From assembly GCF_029784165.1 (NCBI RefSeq), contig NC_073695.1, positions 157,116,180-157,180,179 on the forward strand: a stretch of DNA of 64,000 nt, given 5' to 3'. Under the pieces are notes generated by a model, which saw nothing but the letters and a program-made list of their open reading frames with translations, was not told where the DNA came from and searched no databases. This document shows positions 10,385-21,320 of this stretch, piece by piece. The DNA is from Wyeomyia smithii. Its lineage: Eukaryota; Arthropoda; Insecta; Diptera; Culicidae. Position 1 is the stretch's first letter. Every line of letters begins with the position of its first letter. The position numbers and the translations under genes are program-made.

Positions 10385-11227
10385 CTATTGGTTGTTTTGA
10401 ATGTCCAAACATTCTCGAAATCCATTGTGCCAATACTGTCCATTTCCCATAGACTGAATTTGAACGGAACGGTTATTTTTAAGAAAAGTTCGAGGATTCT
10501 GGGGAAAAACACCCGGTAGCCGCTTATCAAAAATGTTTAGCAATTCTTTTAGAGCATTTTGTAGTATATTGATCGTTACAGCCCAATTCTGCAAGTCAGT
10601 ATAAAGCATTTCATTTTCAAATATTTCGGATTTAGGGGGCTGTGGTATACTGACTGGCTGTTGAGTTTAAACTGCAACGAGAAATACTCCAAAACTCTTA
10701 GCGACTTGGGCGTCGTACACAAATTACGTAACGCATGAAGGGGGGGAGGGGGTTAAGTCTGCGTTACTTATTGTTACATAGGGGGAGGGGGGGTAATTGA
10801 GATCGTTACGTAACTGTGGTGTTTGCTCAAAACTGCAAATTTGGAGGGGGGGACAGGTTGTCCAGCGTTACGTAATTTTAGGGGGGGGGGAGTCATATCG
10901 AACGTTACTTATCGTTACATAGGGGGGAGGGGGTCTGAAATCTAGGTTTTTAGCGTTACGTAATTTGTGTACGACGCCTTGTGGGGATTGATGATAGGTG
11001 TTGGGTTTTCCAGACTGCGAAACCGCTCTCAGTTCTAAAGTATCTTCAAAGGCACTTGTATTGTTTTCGTGCCGTTGTTGAAAATTGACAAGAGGAGAAT
11101 TTAGAATTTTAAGATAATTTCTCCTATTTTTCCGTTTGAAGTTACCACTATTTTTAATTCTTTTCCACTTATCGGCCATGATTGAAGCCATCTGCGATTT
11201 TATGAATGACCTAACGAAAACTAACAA
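10385..11227 (-). pseudogene. Unknown transposon-like protein, modules 1 and 2, split by a MITE
   Basis: Module 1 (WKRIKNSGNFKRKNR...GKPNTYHQSPQ) runs down to 10982 and is interrupted by the MITE. Beyond it the frame goes through a VAKSF-type linker into module 2: LQNWAVTINILQNALKELL, then LPGVFPQNPRTFLKN and GNGQYWHNGF, with a stop near 10385. Module 2 resembles a helical segment (WAxxxNIxxxALxxLL...LPxDxRTxL) that I recall from N-termini of transposon-derived proteins in arthropods, where a transposase-like core follows. No such core is present here. Together the modules are about 190 residues. The family name cannot be given from sequence alone. Confidence 0.55.
10709..10978. mobile_element. 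G-rich MITE with long inverted ends
   Basis: The 270-bp insert has ends GGCGTCGTACACAAATTACG and the exact inverse, and TTG directly repeated at 10706-10708 and 10979-10981. The uninterrupted sequence exists at 8638-8650. The interior has four G-runs such as GGGGGGGAGGGGG alternating with CGTTAC boxes. The three-base duplication suggests PIF/Harbinger ancestry (inference). Confidence 0.85.
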
Positions 11228-12030
11228 TGGACCAAACCGTTTTAATGATGATTCTACATGTCCTCTTTGAAAACTTGATAGTCTCTCGATACTATCTTAA
11301 GGCAAAGAGAAACCTTTAACACAAGTTTTAATGTAGTTCTAAGTATTAGTTCTATCGTGCATTCATATCCCCATTTATAAACAGTGAATAACGCATTGAA
11401 GAAAAACATGAATCTTAGGAGGCATCTGAAAGCCTTTCCAAGACGTCCTGATTTTGATTTATTTTAAGGCAATACGTTGCTGTGTAAAAACTTATAGACT
11501 TAGGTACGACTATAACAAAACTTTCTTAAAATATGTTAACGGCTTTGAAGCATAGATATTGTTACTTGGGAGACGCCATCTTGAATTCCATGATGGTGAC
11601 TTAAAATGGCCGAATATCAATATGAGTGTTTTAGGAATCGGGATGATGCGCAGACACCAGAAATAAACTCCAAACGCGATTTTTGAATTCAAGATGGTGA
11701 CTTCCGGTTTCTGGAAAACATTCAAAATTGACCAAATACCATCGAATATGAGTATGATGCCAAGAGACCTGAATACGACACCAGACGAAGCATATATTTT
11801 AAAACCATTTATATGAGTATACGTTTAGTCGGAAATTCTTAACGCAGCTTTAAGAGTGTCTGTACAGCTTAATTGAGAACTTAAATGACATAAAAGTGAA
11901 CTTATGACGTCATTCAAAGGATCGCTTGGGATTATAAAAAACATGCGTTTGTAGACAATGACGAACACAAAAACAAAAAATGTAAATATAAGTTATATCA
12001 ACTGAATCTTTGAAACAACTTAAAACCATC

Positions 12031-13320
12031 AATTCTCTCCCGCATCCTGTTCCACAGGCTGAGGCCGTTGCAGGAGACCTTTGTTGGCGAGTACCAATGC
12101 GGTTTTCGAGGGGGACGCTCCACGACGGACCAAATGTTTACCTTGCGACAAATCCTCGATAAATTTCGAGAATACAACTTGCAGACGCACCATCTGTTCA
12201 TAGACTTCAGGACAGCGTACGATTCAGCCAAGAGGAATGAGTTATGGCAGATTATGATGGAACATGGCTTCCCAACAAAGCTGATTAGGCTGATACGTGC
12301 CACCTATGAAGGTTCTACATCAAGCGTCAGGATAGCCGGTGAGATACCGGACTCGTTCGTGACGTTAGATGGTTTGAAGCAGGGTGACGGGCTGTCGAAC
12401 TTATTGTTCAACATCGCATTGGAAGGTGCTATACGGAGGGCTGGTGTGCAGAGAGCGGCACCATCATTACGAAGTTGCACATGCTTCTCGGTTTTGCGGA
12501 CGATATCGACATCATTGGTATCAACCGTAGAGCTGTGGAAGAGGCCTTCGGACCTTTCAGGAGAGAAGCTGCGAGATTAGGGCTTGTCATAAACTCTGCC
12601 AAAACGAAATACATGGTGGCTGGCAGAGTGTGTGGTAGTTCGTCGGAGGTTGGTGTTGCGGTGGTGCTAGGTGGGGAAACTACTTCAAAAGTCGACGAAT
12701 TTATTTACCTGGGAACATTAGTGACATGTGACAACGAGGTTAGCCGTGAGATAAAGAGGCGGATAGCAGCCGCAAACAGGGCCTTTTACGGATTACGTAA
12801 CAAGCTAAGGTCCCGCAGTCTGCAAATCCGAACTAAACTTGCACTCTATAAAACACTGATTCTTCCGGTGGCCCTCTACGGCCATGAATCATGGACGCTG
12901 AAAGAGGCGGACCGGCGAGCTCTTGGTGTTTTTGAGCGTAGGATTTTGCGTTCAATCCTTGGCGGCAAACTAGAAAATGGTGTTTGGCGCAGACGCATGA
13001 ACCATGAAGTGTACCAGGCATACAAATCGGCGGATATAGTCAAGCGGATAAAACACGGCAGGCTTTAGTGGGCTGGGCATGTAGCGAGAATGCCGGATGA
13101 GCGTCAAGCGAAGGCTATATTTAGCAGGAATCCCGATAGAGGTCGACGACTTCGAGGTAGACCCCGCACTCGTTGGATGTGTGCTGTCGACGAGGATGCA
13201 CGCGAAATAGGTGTTAGGGGCGATTGGAGGATAGCAGCCCAAGACCGAGGGACATGGCGACGTATTCTGGATTCGGCATTGGATCGATAATCGGTCTGTC
13301 GCCTTTGAAGTAAAAGTAAG
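12031..13320 (+). mobile_element. RTE-like LINE, 5'-truncated
   Basis: Flanked by the perfect 10-bp duplication TAAAACCATC (12021-12030, 13321-13330) and ending in AAGTAAAAGTAAG, the short-motif tail typical of RTE-like elements. The uninterrupted target is at about 9676. It begins inside the reverse transcriptase, so the endonuclease is missing. Confidence 0.8.
12041..13290 (+). pseudogene. RTE-like reverse transcriptase fragment
   Basis: The frame to about 12460 gives RT finger/palm motifs (CGFRGGRSTTDQ, HHLFIDF, GLKQGDGLSN). The next frame (12475 on) carries the catalytic FADDIDIIG, then NSAKTKYMVAG and YLGTLVTCDN, and a long C-terminal region (ALYGHESWTLKEADRR). A TAG at 13066-13068 interrupts HGRL/WAGHVARM and the frame continues to 13290. 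It has one frameshift near 12470 and one nonsense codon. In an active element it would prime reverse transcription on nicked target DNA. Assignment to RTE rests on the tail and overall motif style and is less sure than the identification as a LINE RT. Confidence 0.8.
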
Positions 13321-13445
13321 TAAAACCATCATGAAACCGTTTAAGTTCAAGTACATGAGATACAATATTCTCTTACTTCCATGAATAAATATCATTTTTT
13401 TTTTGTAATATTGAGCTTAAATGGGCATGCCAGAATAATTTTTTG

Positions 13446-16137
13446 AGGTCATTCATAAAATCGCAGATGGCTTCAATCATGGCCGATAAGTGGAAAAGAA
13501 TCAAAAATAGTGGTAACTTCAAACGGAAAAATAGGAGAAATTATCTTAAAATTCTAAATTCTCCGCTTGTCGAGGAGGACTGGCAACATGGCCAATAAAA
13601 CAAACGTACATTGAATCGGTCCGTAAATTTCTAATAAAATTCACGTGTGTTTTCGCACTAGAGGTCATGAAAGGTTGTAAATTTTCAAGTATATCGGGTG
13701 TCTCGTGTGTAAGATACAAATTAGTTAGAGTGGAGTGAAAATTAGAAGATCAAAAATGGAAGTGATTATGCAGTGTAAATTGGCACAGAAGATATAGTTC
13801 GCCATTCGTATACGTTTTGATTTTTAACAAGTGAACGGTAGTGTTAGTGAAAAGAGAGTGGAAACCGTAAAGAAGGAATGAGGTTCAACACGTCCTCTCC
13901 ACTGACATCGATTGGGTTTGTGTGTTTTTTTTTTATCTTCCGCTGAGCTTTGCGCGCAGCGAAGTGCAAAGCTTTCTTGCATTTGTGGTTCCTGCTGCTG
14001 GCTCGCAAAATGCAACTGGAGAGACAGGAAACAGAAGCTAAGTATTGGTTTTGGTGATATTTCACGTCGTGTTTGAAACGGGATCAGAGTGAAATTGTGA
14101 CTACCTATGTTAACGCACACAGCTTTTCTTCCATTCGATTTGAACGGCATGTGAGCGAGAGAGAATTTGTTTTTTTTTCTGCCTTTTGTGCTGCTTACGA
14201 CCGCAGAGGCACCTTCGAAGATGCCGATTTTCTGATTCTTTCTCTCTCGATCACTTGCTGTGTGTGTTGGGTAGCGCGTTCATGTGCTCATGATTTTTTT
14301 TACGTTGCATAAACTTGCAAGTTGCAGTAGGCTGACATGAGAATATGTGTTCAGCAAATAGACCATCGCACGGTGACGTCGCGCACTTGCGTTTGACAGC
14401 TATTGGTGGCTTTGTTTGCCTTCGGGCGATGCAGTTTGGTTCTAAATTATAGCAGATCATTTCAGTTGTGACCAGTGATGCCACATATATAGATTTGTCT
14501 GCTTTTATACAGATTTCTTGCGTATTTTTCATACAGATATCTGCATGCAGATTGCAGATTTTCTGGAAATAATACAGATTTTTTTGGTTTTCATGGGATA
14601 GTAAATTGAACTTCTTGATGTGGTTGAAAAGCGGAGATTGGCTCGGATGCGGTTCAGCGTGTCGTAGGTTTTACTATATTCATATGCTACTATAAATCTT
14701 TGAACACGCTAACTTTCACAAGATCGAATTGATAGTTGTACAATAGAGTTTGATCATCTATCATTCACACGCGACAAATATCTAAGTGCTTCGTCTGTCA
14801 TGAAGAGTTCTGATCGGTTACGGTCATTTAACCATATTTAACCCTATTATTTTTATGATTTTCCTAGCTTTTGGACAAATGTTGATACACTTGAATTTTT
14901 TTTTTATTCAATAATGTTTAACTCTTGTTGGATGCTATTTTATGTTTTTGAATTTTAAGGGCTTTGGATGCATGTAAATTTGTCAGTTTTTGAATTCATT
15001 AGGATACTTAGCTCATTCCAAATTATATTACAAGAGAAAAACGCGTTGTAGATCTTATATCCTCTAAAATTGCGGTCGGCTACAGTTTCCGAATAAAGTT
15101 TAACGTCTTAAGAAATAAAGCTACTCATTGATTCGTGAATGGGTAAATTAAGGTGTTCATGAGCAGAAACGCGTAGAGTCGTACGATACGTAAGGTAACC
15201 GAAATTACTTAACCTCCACGATTCGCTTGTATCCCGTCACTGCAAATATGATGAGGTTTCAAACATGTTGGCACCTGGCGCGCTTTCGTGAGTTCATATA
15301 TCGAGGATCGCACCACTAACCTCGGGAAAGTGCGTGCACGTCGGGTTCAAAATTGGAAGGGTCGGTCAGTTCCTCTATTAGTACAAAGCTCGTTATTCCC
15401 GTCGTACTCCTAAAATCAATGAAACAAAACGTCTTAGATACATAGAAGATAGGTTCGCGAAAAATATCTTAGTGGACGAGGGCCCATAAATACCGCCAAG
15501 AGTTTTATCGTATGTAGAGAAGAAACGCGACAAACAACTAACACAAAATTCCTATACCCGTGGTGCTTGTGGAGTGTGCAGGAGTATATCCGGCCTCTAG
15601 TAACAACAAGTATCGAACTAACACCCCTTTCCTTCCTTCCTTTGATCTACGTTCTGGACCGGTAGGCGTCGGTACTGATCAGCATGCAGGGGTTATTGGA
15701 GATGCACATCGAAAAGCTAAATCCCAAGCAGGAATCACTAAATTCGATTTACAACTCCAATCGATCCTGATCAGTAACGAAGTGGCAACCGGTGGTGATC
15801 AATCAAGCTCAAGCTCAAGCTAAAATTCTAAATTCTCCTCTTGTCAATTTTCAACAACGGCACGAAAACAATACAAGTGCCTTTGAAGATACTTTAGAAC
15901 TGAGAGCAGTTTCGCAGTCTGGAAAACCCAACACCTATTATCAATCCCCACAAGTCGCTAAGAGTTTTGGAGTATTTCCCGTTGCAGTTAAAACTCAACA
16001 GCCGCACGGGGTAAGAGTACGCATTGGCCTTTTCGAAGCATACGAGCACAATAAACTGGCTACATTGTATGAATTTGCAGTATTATAACGTCAGTTAGTC
16101 ACACATGTAACGCATAAGATTTTGTTTACACTGGGGT
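13446..16137 (+). pseudogene. Unknown transposon-like protein, module 1, plus-strand copy split by a 2.25-kb insertion
   Basis: The N-terminal part (13464 on: MASIMADKWKRIKNS...) stops at 13571 and the rest resumes at 15821, running to a stop at 16088 with the same GVRVRIGLFEAYEHNK ending as the 8508-8891 copy. After the stop it follows the 8430-8506 sequence until GGGGTCGCT near 16137, then departs just where the terminal repeat should begin. The copy is inverted relative to L1-L3, so 13445/13446 is an inversion joint. Confidence 0.6.
13572..15820 (+). mobile_element. 2.25-kb insertion of unknown type with CAAGCT tail
   Basis: A 25-bp direct repeat with one mismatch (13547-13571 and 15821-15845) borders the insert, which starts GAGGAGGACTGGCAACATGG and ends in three copies of CAAGCT. 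A long duplication plus a simple-repeat tail points to target-primed reverse transcription, so a non-autonomous or 5'-truncated retroposon. I recognise no RT, gag or zinc knuckle. The frame at 15560-15823 (87 codons) ends in serines encoded by the tail repeat. A processed copy of host mRNA is possible but there is no poly(A). Confidence 0.5.
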
Positions 16138-16274
16138 CGCTCTTTACGCGGGTTGTTTTTATGCGTTTTTTTGAACGGGATATTTTTACAATAACGCGGA
16201 TTATTTTTACTCGATTCGAAAGATGGTTTGTACGCGGTATCAAATAAGTTTAGTATGAATATATAATTGTGGTT
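16138..16274. other. Short repeat-like spacer
   Basis: Contains loosely repeated ACGCGG-plus-TTTTTA segments near 16146, 16195 and 16233. No gene. It is the left flank of the LINE insertion that follows. Confidence 0.35.
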
Positions 16275-16287
16275 TGTAGCGTGAATT

Positions 16288-19200
16288 ATTTTTTTTTTTT
16301 CTTCACATAACATTTATTTGACACGGCACAAATACAATTTAATGTTTAACGGCTCCAATTATATCTGATGACTTAAAAACTAAAGCAAATTTTTTATCCT
16401 CGCTGCCGACTACGAGCTGAAATTAAGTCTAACTTAAAACTAGCATGGGATTTCCAATCAGTGTTTTGTTGTTCAATGGTCGTCTGATAATCGTCGAATG
16501 GCATGTATGGATTCGTTCTGCTGAGCCACGATGTCTTGAGTTGGGACAGAGGCTCGTAGTCCTTGGGTCCTGGTTCTGTTGTGCGGGGTCTGGTTGCTGG
16601 TTTTGTGCTTAAGGTTCAAACGTGTTCTTGTCGTTTTGTTGGGTGTAGACGGAGGGGAACGGGACTAGACTGGGGCGTGGATGGATTTCAGGAAAACGTA
16701 TATAAGGGACATGTAGGATAGGTCACGGCTCGCCAAGACATCACGAACAGGAACAGCCGGCTGTCTACCCTCGGCCTGCAGGGAAGCTATTAATTTAGAC
16801 CTGGCGTCACGGTGTACAGGGCATGACCAAACCACATGCTCTATGTCGTGATAACCTTCACCACAGGCACAGATACCACTTTCCCCGAGCCCAACACGAC
16901 GGAGGAGCGCGTCAAATCTATAGTGATTGGACATAAGCCGGGACATCACGCAAATGAAATCCCGACCTACATCCAACCCCTTGAACCACGGGTTCGTCGA
17001 TACTTTGGGGATTATGGAATGTAACCACCTTCCCAATTCCTCTCTGGTCCAAGCATTTTGCCAACTGATGATCGTATTCTGACGTACAAGTGCGAAAAAT
17101 TCATTAAAGGCAATTGGTCTTTCATAAATATCACCGTTTGTTGCGCCCACCTTAGCCAAAGAGTCCGCTTTCTCATTACCCGGTATCGAGCAGTGAGAAG
17201 GGACCCACGCTAAGGTAATCTGAGTAGATTTTTCGGATAAAGCACTCAGATGTTCCCGTATTTTCCCCAGGAAATACGGAGAGTGCTTAACATCTTTCAT
17301 CGATCGGAGAGCCTCAATGGAACTGAGACTGTCCGTAAAGATGAAATAATGGTCCGTGGGCATTTTTTCGATAATCCCTAGGGTGTACTGAATTGCAGCT
17401 AATTCTGCGACGTAAACAGAAGCAGGATTATCGAGCTTATGGGAGACGGTTAAATTGTTATTGAAGATACCGAAGCCAGTGGACCCATCAAGAAGTGATC
17501 CGTCAGTGTAGTACATATTGTCGCAGTTGATGTTTCGATATTTATTGGAAAAAATTTTAGGGATCTGCTGCACGCGTAAATGATCCGGGATTCCACGAGT
17601 TTCTTCTATCATGGATGTATCGAAAAACACAGTAGAATCAGAAGTATTTGATAAGTCGACACGATTTGGAATATTCGAAGAAGGGTTAATATTTTGGGAC
17701 ATGTGATTGAAATACAATGTCATAAAACGGGTTTGAGAATTAAGTTCGATTAACCTTTCAAAATTTTCAATCACGGGACGGTTCAAGACCTCACATTTGA
17801 TTAGAATACGAGTAGACAGGCTCCAGAAGCGGTTTTTCAATGGTAGTACTCCAGCTAAAACCTCCAAACTCATCGTATGGGTCGACTGCATGCAACCTAA
17901 GGCGATACGCAAACAACGATATTGTATTCGCTCCAGTTTGATCAAATGTGTGTTTGCTGCGGAGCGGAAGCAGAAACACCCGTATTCAATAACAGACAAT
18001 ATCGTTGTTTGGTAAAGCCTTATAAGGTCTCCTGGATGGGCTCCCCACCATTGTCCGGTTATAGTACGAAGAAAATTCACTCTTTGTTGACATTTTTTCA
18101 TCAGATACCTCACGTGACAACCCCAGGTGCCTTTAGAGTCGAACCAGACACCAAGATATTTGTGTACCAAAACCTGAGAAATCGTTTTACCCATTAATTG
18201 TGTTTGAAGCTGAGCAGGTTCATGCTTCCTAGAAAAAACTACTATCTCAGTCTTCTCCGGAGAGAATTCGATACCTAGCTGTAAAGCCCAAGCAGACAAA
18301 TTGTCCAAGGTATCTTGCAATGGTCCTTGCAAATCGGCAGCTTTGGCTCCTGTAACAGAGATTACACTGTCGTCTGCAAGTTGTCTTATCGTGCATGAAT
18401 TTGCCAGACATTCGTCGATGTCATTTACATAAAAGTTGTAAAGAAGGGGGCTTAAACATGAGCCCTGGGGAAGACCCATGTAGCTAATGCGAAAAGTTGC
18501 CAAATCGCCATGCGTAAAATGCATGTGCTTTTCGGACAACAAGTTGTGCAAAAAATTGTTCAAAATTGGAGAAAATCCTTGTCGGTGAAGTTTACCCGAA
18601 AGAATGTCAATAGAAACGGAATCAAAAGCCCCCTTAATGTCCAAGAACGCAGACGCCATTTGTTCTTTACGAGCATACGCCAGCTGAATATCTGTTGAAA
18701 GCAACGCAAGACAATCATTCGTCCCTTTGGCACGGCGGAAGCCAAATTGAGTTTCTGATAGTAGACCATTTGATTCGACCCAGTGGTCTAAACGACGGAG
18801 TATCATTTTTTCCATCAATTTCCGGATACAGGATAGCATTGCAATCGGCCTATAAGAGTTGTGATTAGAAGCTGGTTTCCCTGGTTTTTGGATGGCGATC
18901 ACCTTCACTTGCCTCCAATCCTGCGGTACAATGTTTTGCTCCAGGAACTTATTGAACAAGTTCAACAAGCGCCTCTTGGCATTGCCGGGTAGATTCTTCA
19001 ACAAGTTGAATTTGATTCTATCTAATCCAGGCGCGTTATTGTTACAGGACAGGAGGGCAACTGAAAGTTCTGCCATCGTAAAAGGTGATTCTATCGCGTC
19101 GTGGCCCGGAGACGCATCGCGAACAATATTTTGCTCAGGAACAGAGTCCGGACATACTTTCCTGGCAAAATCAAATATCCACCTACTTGAAGACTCCTCG

Positions 19201-19901
19201 CTTTCGTTGACCGTTACGCGATTCCGCATTCTTCGGGCTGTGTTCCAAAGAGTGCTCATCGATGTCTCCCTCGACGTCTCGTTCACGAACCGACGCCAAT
19301 ATCCACGTTTCTTTGCTTTAGCCAAGCTTTTAAGCTTGGTATCAAGCTCCGAATACCGTAAATAGTCGCCAGGTATACCTCCCGTCTGGTAGGCCTTAAA
19401 CGCGTCGGATCTTTGCGTGTAGACATCGGAGCACTCTTGGTCCCACCACGGAGTGGGAGGCCGTTCTTTGATCGTTACGCCGGGATATTTCTTCGTTTGG
19501 GCTTGCAACGCGGCCTCGAGAATCAAGCCCGCGAGGAGGTTGTATTCTTCAAGTGGTGAATGATGTTGAATCGACTCGACCGCTTTTGAAATCATTTCCT
19601 CGTATAACTTCCAATCGACATTTCGTGTGAGGTCATACGGAATGTCAATTGGTCGCATGCGAGTTGACCCGTTAGTAATTGAAATAAGAATAGGCAGATG
19701 GTCGCTACCGTGAGGATCGAGGATTACCTTCCATGTGCAATCCAACCGTAGCGACGTCGAACATAAGGATAGATCCAAAGCGCTTGGGCGCGCTGGAGGT
19801 TTCGGGATACGTGTCATTTCACCGTTGTTTAAAATAGTCATGTCGAAGTCATCGCAAAGGTTATAGATTAAAGAGGAGCGGTTATCATTGTATGGGGAAC
19901 C
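16288..19901 (-). mobile_element. I-group LINE copy A, 5'-truncated
   Basis: Flanked by the perfect 13-bp duplication TGTAGCGTGAATT (16275-16287 and 19902-19914). The 3' end is at low coordinates with a poly(A) tail (T-run at 16289-16300) and a 3' UTR that matches the one at 32285. It is truncated inside the endonuclease domain, a usual LINE outcome. It is the same family as the three copies from 32276 onward. Confidence 0.92.
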
Positions 19902-19973
19902 TGTAGCGTGAATTTGTTTTGCTGGAAATATATTGATGTTTGTCATAAAATTCAAACCAGTTGGAAAACTCAT
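16665..19973 (-). CDS. I-group LINE ORF2 (partial endonuclease, RT, RNase H), open
   Basis: The frame is open for 1,102 codons. About the first 24 residues are flanking DNA upstream of the truncation point at 19901; the LINE part starts at GSPYNDNRSS in the APE-type endonuclease. Next come an endonuclease end (DPHGSDHLPI), the RT domain (RPIAMLSCIRKLMEK, AFLDIKGAFDS, GLPQGSCLSPLLYN, catalytic QLADDSV), an RNase H domain (YTDGSLLDGS, ELAAIQYTLG, TDSLSSIEAL, WVPSHCSIPGNEKADSLAK) and a C-terminal Cys/His motif (CACGEGYHDIEH...CPVH). RT plus RNase H in ORF2 is characteristic of the I group. No stop or frameshift disrupts it, so this is the best preserved ORF2 here, but without the endonuclease N-terminus it is not autonomous. 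Confidence 0.9.
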   Translation of the reverse strand: MSFPTGLNFMTNINIFPAKQIHATGSPYNDNRSSLIYNLCDDFDMTILNNGEMTRIPKPPARPSALDLSLCSTSLRLDCTWKVILDPHGSDHLPILISITNGSTRMRPIDIPYDLTRNVDWKLYEEMISKAVESIQHHSPLEEYNLLAGLILEAALQAQTKKYPGVTIKERPPTPWWDQECSDVYTQRSDAFKAYQTGGIPGDYLRYSELDTKLKSLAKAKKRGYWRRFVNETSRETSMSTLWNTARRMRNRVTVNESEESSSRWIFDFARKVCPDSVPEQNIVRDASPGHDAIESPFTMAELSVALLSCNNNAPGLDRIKFNLLKNLPGNAKRRLLNLFNKFLEQNIVPQDWRQVKVIAIQKPGKPASNHNSYRPIAMLSCIRKLMEKMILRRLDHWVESNGLLSETQFGFRRAKGTNDCLALLSTDIQLAYARKEQMASAFLDIKGAFDSVSIDILSGKLHRQGFSPILNNFLHNLLSEKHMHFTHGDLATFRISYMGLPQGSCLSPLLYNFYVNDIDECLANSCTIRQLADDSVISVTGAKAADLQGPLQDTLDNLSAWALQLGIEFSPEKTEIVVFSRKHEPAQLQTQLMGKTISQVLVHKYLGVWFDSKGTWGCHVRYLMKKCQQRVNFLRTITGQWWGAHPGDLIRLYQTTILSVIEYGCFCFRSAANTHLIKLERIQYRCLRIALGCMQSTHTMSLEVLAGVLPLKNRFWSLSTRILIKCEVLNRPVIENFERLIELNSQTRFMTLYFNHMSQNINPSSNIPNRVDLSNTSDSTVFFDTSMIEETRGIPDHLRVQQIPKIFSNKYRNINCDNMYYTDGSLLDGSTGFGIFNNNLTVSHKLDNPASVYVAELAAIQYTLGIIEKMPTDHYFIFTDSLSSIEALRSMKDVKHSPYFLGKIREHLSALSEKSTQITLAWVPSHCSIPGNEKADSLAKVGATNGDIYERPIAFNEFFALVRQNTIISWQNAWTREELGRWLHSIIPKVSTNPWFKGLDVGRDFICVMSRLMSNHYRFDALLRRVGLGESGICACGEGYHDIEHVVWSCPVHRDARSKLIASLQAEGRQPAVPVRDVLASRDLSYMSLIYVFLKSIHAPV

Positions 19974-20147
19974 TGTGGGGCAAAAGTACGCATAAACCGC
20001 AGGGCAAAAGAACGCACTAGGTGCCTTTAACCGTAATAAAAAAATGTGTTTAATAACGATGTTTTTGTACAGATATTACTCAAAAATAACTAATGATATG
20101 CAGATGTGCTCCGAAACTGAGGAATATTATGGTTTCATGATTTTTGC
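19915..20147. promoter_or_regulatory. Internal copies of the composite's terminal motif
   Basis: GGGGCAAAAGTACGC at about 19977 and a near copy at 19999 (GGGCAAAAGAACGC) lie about 22 bp apart, matching the inverted pair at 30968/30984. They look like subterminal transposase-binding sites and may mark the end of an element fused inside the composite. No gene. Confidence 0.45.
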
Positions 20148-21320
20148 CTTTCTCCTAGAAAGGTATAGCAATCACTTGCAAAACCGAAAGTATAAAAGTG
20201 CGAATGGCATACATCACTCGACTCAGCTCGACGAGCTGAGCATTTTCTGTATGTGTGTGTGTGTGTGTATGTGCAGATTTTTATTCTCACTCACTTTTCT
20301 CAGAGATGGCTGGACCGATTTTCATGAAATTAATTGCAAATGAAAGGTCTCGTTGTCCCATAAGACCCTATTGAATTTTATTGTAATCGGATTATTAGTT
20401 TAAAGGTTATGTATCAAAATGTAAAAATCATGAAACATCAATATCTCGAAAACTACACAACCGATTTGAACAAAATTAATTTCAATTGAACGGGCTACCT
20501 AAATTAACCTTAACTTTTGAATTTCGTAACGATCGAACTTGTGGTTCAAAAGTTATGACAAGAAATGTGTTTTGAAGACTACTTAATCTCACTCATGTTT
20601 CTCAGAGACGGCTGAACCGATTTTCATAAAATCAGTGTCAAATGGAAGGTCTAGTTGCCCCATAAGACCCTATTGATTTGTTATGCAATCAGACTATTAC
20701 TTTGCCTGTTATGTTTAAAAATGTGAAATCCAGCTATGAAAAGGAACATATTTCGAAGACTACTTGAACTCACTCACTTTTCTCAGAGATGGCTGACCCG
20801 ATTTCCACAAAATTAGTATCAACTAATAAGTCTAGCTGCCTCGTAACACCCTATTGAATTTTGCTGTAATCGGACTGTAACTTCGTCTGTAAAGTACCAA
20901 AATGTGAAAATCACGAAACTTCATTATCTCAGAAACTACACAACCGATTTGATTAATATTATTATCAGATGAGCGAGCTAGTTAAGGGTTAACTGATGAA
21001 TTATAATTGAACATGTGGTTTCAAAGTTTGGCTGCCCTATACGTTCCCATTTCATTTGATTATAATTGATCTTAAGCCACCGTTATGTATTAAGTTGTTA
21101 ATAAAACAACGAATGTTTATTATCTCAAAGATTACATGACTTATTTGAACATAACTAGTGTCATACGAACGAGTCATCTCTCAAACTTACAAATAACAAA
21201 CTTCATAACAATTTGATATGTGGCTCAAAAGTTATGGAAAGAAAAGAAATTCAAAGGCTATTTAAAACTATACCTGCTTTGATTGATATATGTGGTCTCC
21301 ACATAATTTAAATGTGGTTT
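20148..21320. repeat. Degenerate tandem repeat region A
   Basis: Starts GCCTTTCTCCTAGAAAGG, includes a GT microsatellite (about 20250-20272), then paragraphs built on TCTCAGAGATGGCTG, GACCGATTTTCAT, CCCATAAGACCCTATTGA and GTAATCGGA recurring near 20297, 20600 and 20785. This is a common mosquito intergenic repeat style. The inverse of GCCTTTCTC occurs at about 27093, possibly the other end of the host element. No gene. Confidence 0.6.

Larger units (their letters stand above)
9454..11791 (-). repeat. Unit U, full copy L2 (contains a MITE)
   Basis: Minus-strand order: boundary, minisatellite-like text, module 1 (11227 downward), the MITE at 10709-10978, module 2 (10609-10385), then non-coding sequence to the next boundary at about 9453. 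Without the MITE it is about 2.07 kb, the same as the inverted copy at 27725-29787. The two copies lie in direct tandem with L1. Confidence 0.65.
11792..13445 (-). repeat. Unit U, tail of a third copy (L3), interrupted by an RTE-like LINE
   Basis: It matches 9454-9826 on the minus strand, from the sequence around TTATTCATGGAAG to the ATATATTTTAAAACC boundary. It ends at 13445 in ATAATTTTTTG, where the sequence flips to the plus strand. The RTE fragment at 12031-13320 accounts for most of its length. Confidence 0.6.

Noticed and set aside
14073..14532. Short frames within the orphan insertion as genes
   Set aside because: Overlapping frames on both strands, low complexity, no motif.
20250..20272. 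CRISPR or direct-repeat array around the GT tract
   Set aside because: A simple microsatellite; no spacer/repeat structure, and the genome is evidently eukaryotic.
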